Source: JAZKFT01 sp963845495
Lineage (GTDB): Bacteria > Bacteroidota > Bacteroidia > Chitinophagales > Chitinophagaceae
Direction of reading: 5' to 3'
NCBI GenBank assembly: GCA_963845495.1
Contig: CAWJTH010000118.1
Coordinates: 1 to 64,000, forward strand
DNA: 64,000 bases
In this document: positions 42,956-52,058 of the stretch, in pieces
How the letters are laid out: the number at the start of each line of letters is the position of its first letter
How positions within the stretch are numbered: position 1 is the first letter of the stretch
Notes under the pieces: generated by a model
Database searches by the model: none
Told to the model about the DNA's origin: nothing
What the model saw: the letters and a program-made list of their open reading frames with translations, nothing else
Program-made: the position numbers and the translations under genes

Positions 42956-44306
42956 AAATCACTTTCCCTTTCCATTTGCCGCTTTTTAAATACCAAAACG
43001 AACCCGTAAAAATTACGATCCAATAAATCCATTCGCTCATCCAGCCAATGGTAATCGGCCAGTTTTTATATTCCAACACAAACCAAGTGTAGGAGCAATA
43101 AAAGATGACGGCGGCAAATTCAATAAACAAATTTATTCTTGTGTTGCCGGTTCCGGTTACGGCATTTAGCCAAACGGTGGAGATGGCCATAAAAACCAAT
43201 GCTGATGAAACCACACGTAATACGGGGATAGCCGCCGTAATAAAGGCATCATCTTGCCCATAAATCGATAAAAAAACAGACGGAAAAAGGTTTAAGAAAG
43301 TACAAACAATAGCCGCAAATGCAAGAGCAATCAGCATTATTTTCTTTATCAATCCCATTACTTTGCTTTCCAATCCTTGGCCAATAACATTGCTTACCAT
43401 GGTGTTGGTGGTGGATGCAAGTGCCCACAAACCACAACCAAACAAACCAAAAATATTCCGCATAGCATTGCTTATGGCCAAATCAAGCGTGCCGTGGTGT
43501 TCAATCAAAATATAGAAAAATTCCCAGCTAACAATGCTAATGGCATGTTGCGCAATTAATGGCGAGCTTTGCGCCAATATCAGTTTGTACGTTTTTTTGT
43601 CCGATTTCCAGTTGTGGTACAACTCTAATTTATGGGCCAATCCGTTAAAATAAATTACCCCAAAAACTACGAGCAAACCAGTGGCTTCGGCAATAATGCT
43701 GCCAATGGCTGCCCCGTTAAAACCAAGTGCTGGAAAGCCTAACCGGCCTTTTATCAAACTAAAATCCAAGAAAATATTTACAACAGTTTCAGCCAAAGTA
43801 CCAATCACCAAAAATTTGCTATTGTTGGTGCCAACCAACAGTGCATTACGCATTTGGTAGATGTACAAAAATGGCAAACCCCAAATCCTGACTTTTAGAA
43901 ACGAAATGGCCATCTCTTGCGTTTCTTTGTCGTGCAGCGCAAAACGCAAAATACCCGGCACAAAAGTATAAACCGATAAAATTCCTATGGCCGCAAAATA
44001 TAGGCTGATGCGAACACCGTGGCCAAACAATTTTCCGATTTCATCAATCCTGTTTTCGCCGGCCCGCCGGCTAATCAACGACTGTAAGCCATTGTTTAAG
44101 CCATAGCCGATTACCGCAAAAATTAAATAAAACACGCCCGTAATGCCAGCAACGCCAAGTGTTTTTTCGCCTAATTGACCCAAAAATATATTATTGGTTA
44201 CAAAATTTATTTGTGGAACCGAAATAGCAGCCGAAATAGGCAGCGCAATTTTAATAATCTGCTTGTTGGTGATATCCAGTTGAAATCCATTGGACTTGCT
44301 GTTCAT
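42954..44306 (-). CDS. MATE-family efflux transporter
   Basis: A 450-residue inner-membrane exporter with 12 hydrophobic segments in two related halves. Typical features are IKIALPISAAISVPQINFVTNNIFLGQLGE at the start of helix 1, SLISRRAGENR in the first half, and SNAMRNIFGLFGCGLW in the second. It exports drugs or cationic metabolites with Na+ or H+. The gene is convergent with mazF. Substrate not predictable. Confidence 0.88.
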   Translation of the reverse strand: MNSKSNGFQLDITNKQIIKIALPISAAISVPQINFVTNNIFLGQLGEKTLGVAGITGVFYLIFAVIGYGLNNGLQSLISRRAGENRIDEIGKLFGHGVRISLYFAAIGILSVYTFVPGILRFALHDKETQEMAISFLKVRIWGLPFLYIYQMRNALLVGTNNSKFLVIGTLAETVVNIFLDFSLIKGRLGFPALGFNGAAIGSIIAEATGLLVVFGVIYFNGLAHKLELYHNWKSDKKTYKLILAQSSPLIAQHAISIVSWEFFYILIEHHGTLDLAISNAMRNIFGLFGCGLWALASTTNTMVSNVIGQGLESKVMGLIKKIMLIALAFAAIVCTFLNLFPSVFLSIYGQDDAFITAAIPVLRVVSSALVFMAISTVWLNAVTGTGNTRINLFIEFAAVIFYCSYTWFVLEYKNWPITIGWMSEWIYWIVIFTGSFWYLKSGKWKGKVI

Positions 44307-44637
44307 CTGGCGAAAATAAAGCGGAATACAGAATAATGTCTTTTTTGTCGTTTAGGTTAATGACCTCTCAAAAAATTCTAAGGGGTCTTATTTCTGTATA
44401 TTAAAGACGTCGCTAATATTTTAAAATGATCATTAATTGAAAAGTTGACAGTTGACAGTAGCTAAACACAGCATCTCACATTTTACGCCTGTCATCTGCC
44501 ATCTGTCAACCCTTGTTTTGTTATTGGCTGTATGAAAACCAATAACTAGCAGTTAATTAAAATGGGTGGAATAGATATTGATGCAGGCTATACCGGTAGG
44601 TCTTAATATTGCTGGCATTTAAATATTCCCCACCTCA
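44307..44637. repeat. Divergent spacer with heptamer-arm inverted repeat (44440-44512)
   Basis: The gap between the divergent MATE and barrel genes holds AAGTTGACAGTTGACAG (about 44442-44458) and CTGTCATCTGCCATCTGTCAAC (about 44490-44511), which pair as a hairpin with 7-bp periodic arms. No perfect promoter was found on either strand. Confidence 0.65.
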
Positions 44638-45846
44638 ATGAAATTATTTACTTTTCTGGTATTTATATTTTTGTCTTCTGCTGTTTGTGCTCAAACGGCT
44701 AGTTCTATCTTGCCCGATACTATAAAAAAGAGTGTTACCAGACGGCAGGTTGATCTCATCGACATTGCAAAGTCTTCTTTCCATATCAGGCCTAAAACGG
44801 TACGGTCTCAAGGTGATAAAAAGGTATATTTTTCAGTTTTGCCTAGTACAGGTGTGCCTGATGGAAGCGGCCGTGCATTAGTGACCAGTACAAATGCCGG
44901 TATCTATCTTGGTCCAAGAAAGACTACTAATTTGTCGAGTGCAATATTTGCCCCGTATTGGAATTTCGGTAAGCAATTTGGCTTGCCTTTAAGAAATAGT
45001 ATCTGGTTTCCCGGCAATACTTTAACTATCCAAGGTGATATCAGGTTGTTACGGTACCCAGAATACACTTGGGGATTAGGCAGCAGCTATGAAAACGACA
45101 ATAAAACGTTGGTAGATTATAATTATACCAGATTTTATCAAAGTGTTTTAAAACCGATTAGGCCGTACTTGTTTGCCGGTGTTGGATATGATCTTGACCT
45201 TCATTCCAAAATACATGGGGCGGATACTGATCTTACCAAATTTACCAATTACCCGCATGGAACGCTCGGCAGTTCCCTTTCATCTGGCGTAACCTTTAAT
45301 TTATTGTACGATACCCGGAACAATTCGATTAATCCGTTACCGGGTGCGTACGCAAACATCGTTTATCGCACAAACGAAAAGTTTTTGGGGAGTAACGACA
45401 ATTGGAGTTCTTTATTTATTGATTTAAGAAAATATATTCCCTTAAACCCCGCGAAACCGGCACAGCAAAATACGCTGGCATTTTGGTCGTATTTGTGGTC
45501 TGCTTTTGGCAGTGCGCCATATCTCGACTTGCCTAGCATTGGTTGGGATCCATACAATCGTTCGGGGCGGGGCATTGAACAAAACCGTTACAGGGGCAAG
45601 ACACTTTTCTATTTTGAAAGTGAATACCGCCGCGATATTACCTCAAATGGTTTACTGGGTTTTGTGGTATTCGGCAACATCAATTCCGTTAGCGGTTCGG
45701 GCACTTTATTTACTTCATGGCACCCCGCCGCTGGCACAGGATTAAGGATTAAATTCAACAAGGGTTCAGGAACCAATCTGGGGATAGACTATGGATTTAG
45801 TAAAGGCTATGGAATCGTTCAGTTGAATTTAGGTGAGACATTTTAA
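44638..45846 (+). CDS. BamA/TamA-like outer-membrane barrel protein (paralogue)
   Basis: A 402-residue exported barrel protein with signal peptide MKLFTFLVFIFLSSAVCAQ. It shares by eye many segments with the protein at 28945: RLLRYPEYTWGLGSSYENDN, LLYDTRNNSINPLPGAYAN, FLGSNDNWSSLFIDLRKY, SIGWDPYNRSGRGIEQNRYRG, FYFESEYRRDITSNGL, and an end in NLGETF. The N..NP..G turn is typical of D15-type barrels; POTRA domains are absent. Copy B of the ~270-bp repeat starts 1 bp after its stop. Confidence 0.78.
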   Translation: MKLFTFLVFIFLSSAVCAQTASSILPDTIKKSVTRRQVDLIDIAKSSFHIRPKTVRSQGDKKVYFSVLPSTGVPDGSGRALVTSTNAGIYLGPRKTTNLSSAIFAPYWNFGKQFGLPLRNSIWFPGNTLTIQGDIRLLRYPEYTWGLGSSYENDNKTLVDYNYTRFYQSVLKPIRPYLFAGVGYDLDLHSKIHGADTDLTKFTNYPHGTLGSSLSSGVTFNLLYDTRNNSINPLPGAYANIVYRTNEKFLGSNDNWSSLFIDLRKYIPLNPAKPAQQNTLAFWSYLWSAFGSAPYLDLPSIGWDPYNRSGRGIEQNRYRGKTLFYFESEYRRDITSNGLLGFVVFGNINSVSGSGTLFTSWHPAAGTGLRIKFNKGSGTNLGIDYGFSKGYGIVQLNLGETF

Positions 45847-45847
45847 T

Positions 45848-46114
45848 ACGAGACGTTCCTACGGAACGAGCATTTACTATGACGACCACCGGCCTAAACC
45901 ATTACCAACGAAATGTTCCTACGAAACAAGGGGACACTGCTTTGTTCCGTAGGAACATTTTGTTGGTAGTAAATATATTTAGATGCTTTACCCTCGTTCC
46001 GTAGGAACGTTTCGTGCCATTAAACCCAAGATATGGATTAAGTTGTTGGTCTGGTCAAGCTTAACGGCAAAAAATATTTAAGTCTACAACCGCAAAAGAT
46101 CCAAAACTCATGTT
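45848..46114. repeat. Nested palindromic element, copy B (~267 bp)
   Basis: Same layout as 11813-12091: outer pair ACGAGACGTTCCTACGGAAC / GTTCCGTAGGAACGTTTCGTG, inner stem TACCAACGAAATGTTCC / GGAACATTTTGTTGGTAG, then the ~100-bp tail with GTTGGTCTGGTCAAGCTTAA and CCAAAACTCATGTT. It fills the gap between the stop codons of two convergent genes. Confidence 0.92.
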
Positions 46115-46140
46115 CAATAGCAATGTTCTCCCCTTAAATA

Positions 46141-48345
46141 TTATTTGCAAGTGAACCCTGCGGTTAGTTTAATGTTTTGTGAGCTGGAACCAACCAGCAG
46201 TTTATAATTACCAGCATATAATTGCCAGCGTTGTGTTGTCAAATCCCATTTTTGCAGCTCGGCTAAAGGCAGGCTAAACTGCACCAAACGTTCTGTTCCT
46301 TTTTCCACCATTACCCTTTTAAAGCCTTTTAATTCTTTCACCGGCATCCGTTCGCCGGCGGGATATTGAACATAAACTTGCGCCACTTCATCGCCGTCCA
46401 TATCACCCGTATTTTTTAGGTTGATGGCAAACGTGAGCGTGTCTTGTAGACGATTGTTAACGGCTGGTTTTGTTTGCCAGGCATAATCAAAACTGGTGTA
46501 GCTCAATCCAAAGCCAAACGGGAATTGCACATTACCGTTAAAATAACGGTACGTACGGCCCTTTACTTTATAATCCGCATAATCGGGAAGATCATTTAAA
46601 GACCGATAAAAAGTAACCGGTAATCTGCCCGCTGGAGAAATTTTACCAAATAAAACATCCGCTACCGCATTGCCACCTTGTTCGCCGGGATACCACGCCA
46701 AAATAATGGCATCGGCATAAGGTTCAATAGCAGCAACGTTTACAGCACTACCCGCATTCAGCACCACTATTACGGGTTTATGTTTTTTATGCAATTCCTG
46801 TAGCATTTTTATATGTGCTTCGGGTATATCCAAACTAAGTCTGTCGCCACCGTTGGCTGCTAAAAACGCATCACCGGCTTCGCCTTCTAAAACCGGTGTA
46901 AGGCCTATTACGGCGATGGTAATATCGCTTTCGCCTGCCGCCCAAATGCCACCAAAATGAACGGTGTCGCTGTAGTCGCTGCCTTGGTCATATTGTACAG
47001 CCACCGCAGGGCCGGCTGCTTCGGTAATGCCTTCGGCAAAACTTACCATGTTGCCACTCATACCGTGGTAATTGCCCACCAGCGGGTCCATGGCGCCTGC
47101 ATTGGCACCCAACACCATAATGGAACCATATTTATTTGCTTTCAACGGCAATATATGGTCGTTATTTTTTAATAACACTATACTTTGCTGCGCCGCTTTG
47201 CGAGCCAGCGCAATGTGGGCGGCTGAATGCACACTTTCTGCTCCTAATTTGCTAAAAGGGTTGTGCTGTTTATCATCATAAAACCCCAATTTTAGTTGTG
47301 TGCGTAACAACGGAATTAAAGCGGAATCAATATCAACGTCCGTTACCTTTTTTTGATCATAAGCCTTTATTAAATCAGATTGCAATAGGTCCGAGCAATC
47401 TAAATTTACGCCTGCTTTTATGGCTGCGGCGGCCACTTCAATGCGGTTGGGCATTACTTTGTGGTATTCCCAAATATCATCCAGTGCTCCGCAATCGGTT
47501 ACCACGTGTCCTTTAAATTGCCATTCTTTGCGCAATATGTTTTTTAGCAACGCATCGTTGGTGCAGCAAGGTTCTCCGTTTACACGGTTGTAAGCGCACA
47601 TGACTGACTCTACACCAGCATCAACCAGCTTTTTAAAAGCATACAAATAAGTTTCCCGCAAATCTTTTTCATCAACAACGGCATTAAAAGAATGCCGGCC
47701 AGCCTCTGGCCCGCTGTGCACAGCGTAATGTTTGGCGCAGGCAGCGGCTTTTAAATAACGCGGATCGTTGCCCTGCAAACCTTTTATAAAAGCAGTACCC
47801 ATTTTGCCGGTTAAGAAGGGGTCTTCGCCATACGTTTCTTGTCCGCGGCCCCATCTAGGATCTCGGAAAATATTAATATTGGGCGACCAAAACGTAAGTC
47901 CCATGTATTGCAAGTGCCTATCTTGTGCGGTTGATAAATTGTATTTTGCCCTTGCCTCAGTAGAAATTACGTCGGCTTCGGCTTGTAAAAGGCTATCGTT
48001 AAATGTTGCCGCCATGCCAATGGCCTGCGGAAAAACTGTTGCCAATCCGGCCCTTGCCACGCCGTGCAGCCCTTCGTTCCACCAATTATAAGCTGGAATG
48101 TCCAATCTTGAAACAGCTTTGCTGTTGTAACCAAGCAAGGAAATCTTTTCCGCCAATGTTAGGCGACTTAACAGGTCATACGCCCTTACGGATATAGATA
48201 ATTGTTCGTTTTTATAATTTGGAAGATTGGTTTGCGCAGAAACAGTCGACGAAAGAAACACTGTTAAACTTAAATACGCCAACGTTAGAATGAAATGATT
48301 CTTTACTATGGATACTAATTTGAAAGTTTTGTTTTTATTGGACAT
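46141..48345 (-). CDS. Glycoside hydrolase family 3 (beta-xylosidase/beta-glucosidase type)
   Basis: A 734-residue exported exo-glycosidase. The signal peptide ends near SSTVSAQ (38). The GH3 barrel shows WSPNINIFRDPRWGRGQETYGEDP (153-176), KHYAVHSG (205-212) and the nucleophile Asp284 in VVTDCGALDD. The alpha/beta sandwich follows (IVLLKNNDHILPL, VLGANA), with a C-terminal fibronectin-III-like domain (FPFGFGLSYTSF). The nearest type by eye is the beta-xylosidase group of GH3, but beta-N-acetylglucosaminidase is possible given the nearby GH18 gene. It is near the glycan-use operon but separated by repeats. Confidence 0.87.
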   Translation of the reverse strand: MSNKNKTFKLVSIVKNHFILTLAYLSLTVFLSSTVSAQTNLPNYKNEQLSISVRAYDLLSRLTLAEKISLLGYNSKAVSRLDIPAYNWWNEGLHGVARAGLATVFPQAIGMAATFNDSLLQAEADVISTEARAKYNLSTAQDRHLQYMGLTFWSPNINIFRDPRWGRGQETYGEDPFLTGKMGTAFIKGLQGNDPRYLKAAACAKHYAVHSGPEAGRHSFNAVVDEKDLRETYLYAFKKLVDAGVESVMCAYNRVNGEPCCTNDALLKNILRKEWQFKGHVVTDCGALDDIWEYHKVMPNRIEVAAAAIKAGVNLDCSDLLQSDLIKAYDQKKVTDVDIDSALIPLLRTQLKLGFYDDKQHNPFSKLGAESVHSAAHIALARKAAQQSIVLLKNNDHILPLKANKYGSIMVLGANAGAMDPLVGNYHGMSGNMVSFAEGITEAAGPAVAVQYDQGSDYSDTVHFGGIWAAGESDITIAVIGLTPVLEGEAGDAFLAANGGDRLSLDIPEAHIKMLQELHKKHKPVIVVLNAGSAVNVAAIEPYADAIILAWYPGEQGGNAVADVLFGKISPAGRLPVTFYRSLNDLPDYADYKVKGRTYRYFNGNVQFPFGFGLSYTSFDYAWQTKPAVNNRLQDTLTFAINLKNTGDMDGDEVAQVYVQYPAGERMPVKELKGFKRVMVEKGTERLVQFSLPLAELQKWDLTTQRWQLYAGNYKLLVGSSSQNIKLTAGFTCK

Positions 48346-48433
48346 CTGCTATAATTCAATTGTTATTTGTTATATGACTATTGTTTTTGCTCAATATCTT
48401 TTGTTTTTGATGAGGTGATTCACGTCTTTGAGA

Positions 48434-48755
48434 GAGTGATTTTTTCATCTTTGGGGCAACGATATTCTTTTTTGGGATAACGAAATTAGTCTTTGGGATA
48501 ACGAAATTAGTCTTTGGGATAACGAAATTTATATTTGGGAGAACAATATTCTTCTTTGGGAGATGGATGTCATTCTTTGGGAGAGGATGTCACTCTTTGG
48601 GAGAAGGATGTCACTCCTTGGGAGAAGGATGTCACTCTTTGGGAGAAGGATGTCACTCTTTGGGAGAAGGATGTCACTCTTTGGGAGAAGGATGTCACTC
48701 TTTGGGAGATGGATGTCACTCTTTGGGAGAAGAATATTCATCTTTGGGGAAACAT
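48434..48755. repeat. 21-bp minisatellite (TCTTTGGGAGAAGGATGTCAC)
   Basis: About 15 units. The left three carry TCTTTGGGATAACGAAATTAG, the others TCTTTGGGAGAAGGATGTCAC, with single changes. All frames are open because of the 21-bp period; none has protein-like composition. The surrounding 48346-49018 contains no gene. It is the second 21-bp array in the window, unrelated in sequence to the one at 12092. Confidence 0.92.
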
Positions 48756-49018
48756 TTTAATCTCTGCCTATGCTATATGTGCCTATTCTACCATAATCAT
48801 ATTCGTTTTGCCAAATAAAAGACCATCTTTCATTTCTTTATACCATACAATCTAAACCAAGCGGGGAGGTTATACAATACCACTTTAAAAGATTTTTATA
48901 ACCTAACAATTGTAAAGCGGTCTATTCCCATTGATAAAACAGCAACTATTCTGTTTGAACTTGTAACTGTCTTAAAAAAGGTGATATAAGTTAACATGGC
49001 CAAAGCATTGTTCGCAGC

Positions 49019-49288
49019 ACGAGACGTTCCTACGGAACGAGCATTTATTAGGACGACCTTAGAACTAAGCCATTACCAACGAAATGTTCCTACGAAACAA
49101 AAGCAGTGTTCCCTTGTTCCGTAGGAACATTTCGTTGGTAGTAAAAATATATTTAGATGCTTTGCCTTCGTTCCGTAGGAACGTTTTGTGCCATTAAACC
49201 CAAGATATGATCAAGTTGTTGGTGTGGCCAAGTTTAACGGCAAAAAATATTTAAGTATACAACCGCAAAAGACCCAAAACTCACGTTA
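49019..49288. repeat. Nested palindromic element, copy C (~270 bp)
   Basis: Third copy, closest to copy B: outer pair ACGAGACGTTCC / GGAACGTTTTGTG, inner stem TACCAACGAAATGTTCC / GGAACATTTCGTTGGTAG, and the tail with GTTGGTGTGGCCAAGTTTAA and CCCAAAACTCACGTTA. Compensating differences between copies are confined mainly to loops, the stems being well kept. Confidence 0.92.
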
Positions 49289-49305
49289 AGTCGACATCCG
49301 TCTTC

Positions 49306-49365
49306 AAAAAAGTGCATTTCCCAATAACAAAAAACATCTTTTTGAAAAAGGCGAATGCACTTTTT
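49306..49365 (-). terminator. Terminator after the DUF1735/F5-8C lipoprotein gene
   Basis: AAAAAAGTGCATT (49306-49318) pairs with AATGCACTTTTT (49354-49365), with a long inner loop that contains a second A/T stem (AAACATCTTTTTG..). Read on the - strand the stem ends in TTTTTTGAAG. It lies 44 bp after the last gene of the glycan-use operon. Confidence 0.75.
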
Positions 49366-49408
49366 AAACACAATCCTTTCTAAATTAAAGCCATTGGTTG
49401 GAAAATAA

Positions 49409-50416
49409 TTACTTCACGGCGTTTAATTCTCCAATCCCAGCCCTACTTCCGCTTACTATTGCGGTAATATCGAACCTAAAATATTTTGCCGTTACCGGAC
49501 CGATGAAATTAACGCCTTTAATATCTGGGTTTGTAGCGGTAGATGTTGCTAAAGGGGCGGTGCCGTTCCAAACGCCCTGCACACTCCATGCTAAACTATC
49601 AGCACTAGATGACACCGTCATCTGTGTAGGGTTTTCGGTAGTCGTTACATAATCCGGAACAAACTGAAAACCTTTCACTGTTTGCGAACTGCCCATGTTT
49701 AGGATTACATATTTAGCAGCTGTAGAAGTATTGCTTGAGCGCCAAGCTGTGGTGTTGTTTCCATCCAGCATGGCTGGCCCCAAAGCGCCTGAAGTGGTAT
49801 TGCTTACTGTTACACTCCAAGTTGTTCTGCTAATTAATGTTCCGGTTAGCGGTATTTGAACGGTATCGACATTGGTATATTTATAAGGAATATATAAGTA
49901 ACTGGTGGCTAAATTGCTGCTGATAGTAACACCTTTATCTGCACCATCCACTTTCATAATTGTAAGCGGTAACACATAACCATTTGTATCTGTTAAGGCT
50001 TTTGCATTGGTAATCGTAATTTGTAAAGGATCAGAAGTTGTGGAACCCGCAGTTATGGTATGCTGCTGCGAATTGATGGTGTAGGTGCTGGCGGGCAGCA
50101 AGGAACATTTTGTGCCGTTGTATGCATTGAATCGTGCTACAGAAACACTATCCGGCACAATAGTAACATTCACGTCGGCCACCACATTACGAGTGGCATA
50201 AACGGAAAGATTGAACGTAAGTTTGCCCCACACTGCCGTTTGTGTTTGCGTTAATGCGGCAACAATGGAATTGTTCGTGGTTCCCGTATCGCCTTTAACA
50301 TACACATAAAGTTCTTTCGACATCAGTGTATCGTCTTTTTTGCAGCCCGTTGCCACAACAATGGCCGCCAAGCATAAAAGAAAGATGCTTTTATAAATGG
50401 TTTCTATTTTTCTCAT
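49409..50416 (-). CDS. DUF1735 and F5/8-type-C domain surface lipoprotein
   Basis: A 335-residue lipoprotein with lipobox Cys25 (IVVATGC). Residues about 40-185 are the DUF1735 beta-sandwich pattern (VTIVPDSVSVARFNAYNG, LPASTYTINSQQHTITAG). Residues 195-335 are a discoidin-like (F5/8 type C) carbohydrate-binding domain: MLDGNNTTAWRS, YVILNMGSSQTVKGFQFVPD, KYFRFDITA. It is probably a surface glycan-binding protein of the operon with GH18 upstream. Such two-domain proteins accompany endo-glycosidase loci in Bacteroides. Confidence 0.8.
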   Translation of the reverse strand: MRKIETIYKSIFLLCLAAIVVATGCKKDDTLMSKELYVYVKGDTGTTNNSIVAALTQTQTAVWGKLTFNLSVYATRNVVADVNVTIVPDSVSVARFNAYNGTKCSLLPASTYTINSQQHTITAGSTTSDPLQITITNAKALTDTNGYVLPLTIMKVDGADKGVTISSNLATSYLYIPYKYTNVDTVQIPLTGTLISRTTWSVTVSNTTSGALGPAMLDGNNTTAWRSSNTSTAAKYVILNMGSSQTVKGFQFVPDYVTTTENPTQMTVSSSADSLAWSVQGVWNGTAPLATSTATNPDIKGVNFIGPVTAKYFRFDITAIVSGSRAGIGELNAVK

Positions 50417-50439
50417 TTGGAAATATTTTGTTTACGATT

Positions 50440-50775
50440 AAGTAGTGAATGGTGAGTGGTGAATGGTGAATGGTGAGTAGTGAGTAGTGAATGGTGAATG
50501 GTCAATAGTGAATGGTCAATAGTGAATTGTCAATAGTGAATGGTCAATAGTGAATGGTCAATAGTGAATGGTCAATAGTGAATGGTCAATAGTGAATGGT
50601 CAATAGTGAATTGTCAATAGTGAATGGTCAATAGTGAATGGTCAGTAATCAATATTTATTACCTATTTATCTATTGTCTAATTACTAGGTAATAATTACC
50701 AACTACCAACTACCAACTACTAATTACCAATTACCAACTACCAACTACCAACTACTAAGTACTAAGTACCAACTA
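50440..50775. repeat. 7/14-bp tandem repeat array between two lipoprotein genes
   Basis: 50440-50645 is GTGAATG/GTGAGTG/GTGAGTA at 7-bp spacing, then GTGAATGGTCAATA repeated every 14 bp about ten times. 50690-50775 is ACCAACT/ACCAATT/ACTAAGT at 7-bp spacing. The whole gap between the two genes is repeat DNA, more ordered than the other spacers. The array lies inside the operon. Confidence 0.9.
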
Positions 50776-50778
50776 CTT

Positions 50779-51948
50779 CTACTGGGCGCATTTATTGGTG
50801 CTGTCAGAATTCCATACCACCGTGGCTTTTTTCCAAACCATGTCTCGGCCATGGCCCGTACGGTCGTAAAAAGTTTGGCCTGTGCCTTCATTCAGCTTCC
50901 AGTACGAAACCAATCCATTGGCTGCAGCATCTACGCCGCATAAATTATTCTGTATCTCGGTTTTTGACAAAGGCCGGTTCCAGAAGCGGATCTCCGCAAT
51001 CCTGCCCAAAAACCGCTGTGCGTTTTGGTAACCTGCGTACGACATGCCAAGTTCCAAAGCGCCGAGTACGTAAGCTTGTCCAGTGGCATCAAACGAATTG
51101 TCTAGCACGCCATCAATATATAATTTACACGATAACCCATCATACGTGCAGGAAATAGTGTACCACCTGTTCAAAGAAAACAACGTAGTTGAAAAACAGC
51201 TTCCAGAAGAATTGATCCACTGCAACTGATTTTGCTGACTGCCAGATTCGCCGAAACGCAATAGATTAAATGTGGTTTGATCTGCCGGACCCCAATTGCA
51301 AACGCGGCTAATGGGCGGGCTGCCGGTATGCCAAGAATTGACATAACATTTTATTTCGAACGTAAATGCGGTGATATTGGCCAGCGGCGTCGGGAAAGTA
51401 TCACTGTCGTAAAAGTTATAATTGGAGATATCAACGGAATTGAAACGGCTTACCCTCGCCACTTTTAAAAAGATGGTGCGAGAAGGTTCTAACACGGCCA
51501 ACGGGCCGTTTACGCTTTTAATGGTAACGGGAATAACGTAATTTCTACCATCAATAAAATTGGCAACCGAATTGATTTGAACCGTCACAGGATCGGATAC
51601 ATTGTTTCCTGTTTTAATCACGCCAGTTTTTCCCGATAAGGAATAACTTCCCGCGGGTGCGGCATAATAACTACCAGATACTTCATTGTTATAACCTGAT
51701 ATTAATGAAGTGTCTATATCAAAGTTCACGGTAATGTCTTGCGTTACTTTTCCCGTGGCCGTAGCGGTAACCGCAAAGGTAGATGGCACATTTTCAACCG
51801 TAAACTTTACGATTTTATCTGTTTCGGTGCCGGTTATTAAAATTACATCGGCATGTTCGCTATATTTTTTGCAAGCAGCAAAACCAATAGCCAATGCGAC
51901 CAGCACGGTCATAAACATCACGCTGCGATTATATGGTACTATTTTCAT
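50779..51948 (-). CDS. DUF1735 and LamG-like domain surface lipoprotein
   Basis: A 389-residue lipoprotein, lipobox Cys26 (AIGFAAC). Residues 40-165 are the DUF1735 sandwich (ITVNFDIDTSLISGYN; VIPVTIKSVNG). Residues about 180-380 are a concanavalin-A-like LamG domain: FTFEIKCYVNSW, RWYTISCTYDGLSCKLYIDG, and GRIAEIRFWNRPLSKTEI. It lies between GH18 and the F5/8C lipoprotein, and is likely a surface glycan-binding partner of the SusCD complex. Confidence 0.8.
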   Translation of the reverse strand: MKIVPYNRSVMFMTVLVALAIGFAACKKYSEHADVILITGTETDKIVKFTVENVPSTFAVTATATGKVTQDITVNFDIDTSLISGYNNEVSGSYYAAPAGSYSLSGKTGVIKTGNNVSDPVTVQINSVANFIDGRNYVIPVTIKSVNGPLAVLEPSRTIFLKVARVSRFNSVDISNYNFYDSDTFPTPLANITAFTFEIKCYVNSWHTGSPPISRVCNWGPADQTTFNLLRFGESGSQQNQLQWINSSGSCFSTTLFSLNRWYTISCTYDGLSCKLYIDGVLDNSFDATGQAYVLGALELGMSYAGYQNAQRFLGRIAEIRFWNRPLSKTEIQNNLCGVDAAANGLVSYWKLNEGTGQTFYDRTGHGRDMVWKKATVVWNSDSTNKCAQ

Positions 51949-51974
51949 TTTTTTTTGATTTAAAAATTAGTAGA

Positions 51975-52058
51975 AAGGATGGCGGATGGCAGGCTTAATG
52001 TTTTAAATGACTGCGTTTTTTATGGCCGCCATCTGCCACATCCGCCAACTGCCATCTT
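51975..52058. repeat. Heptamer-arm inverted repeat (GATGGCG type)
   Basis: Left arm GGATGGCGGATGGCAGG (51978-51994), right arm GCCGCCATCTGCCACATCCGCC (about 52024-52046), about 30-bp loop. It directly follows the GH18 stop and matches the type inserted in hisF. Confidence 0.82.

Noticed and set aside
48529..48855. Open frames through the second 21-bp array
   Set aside because: Same reason: four overlapping frames are open only because of the repeat period.
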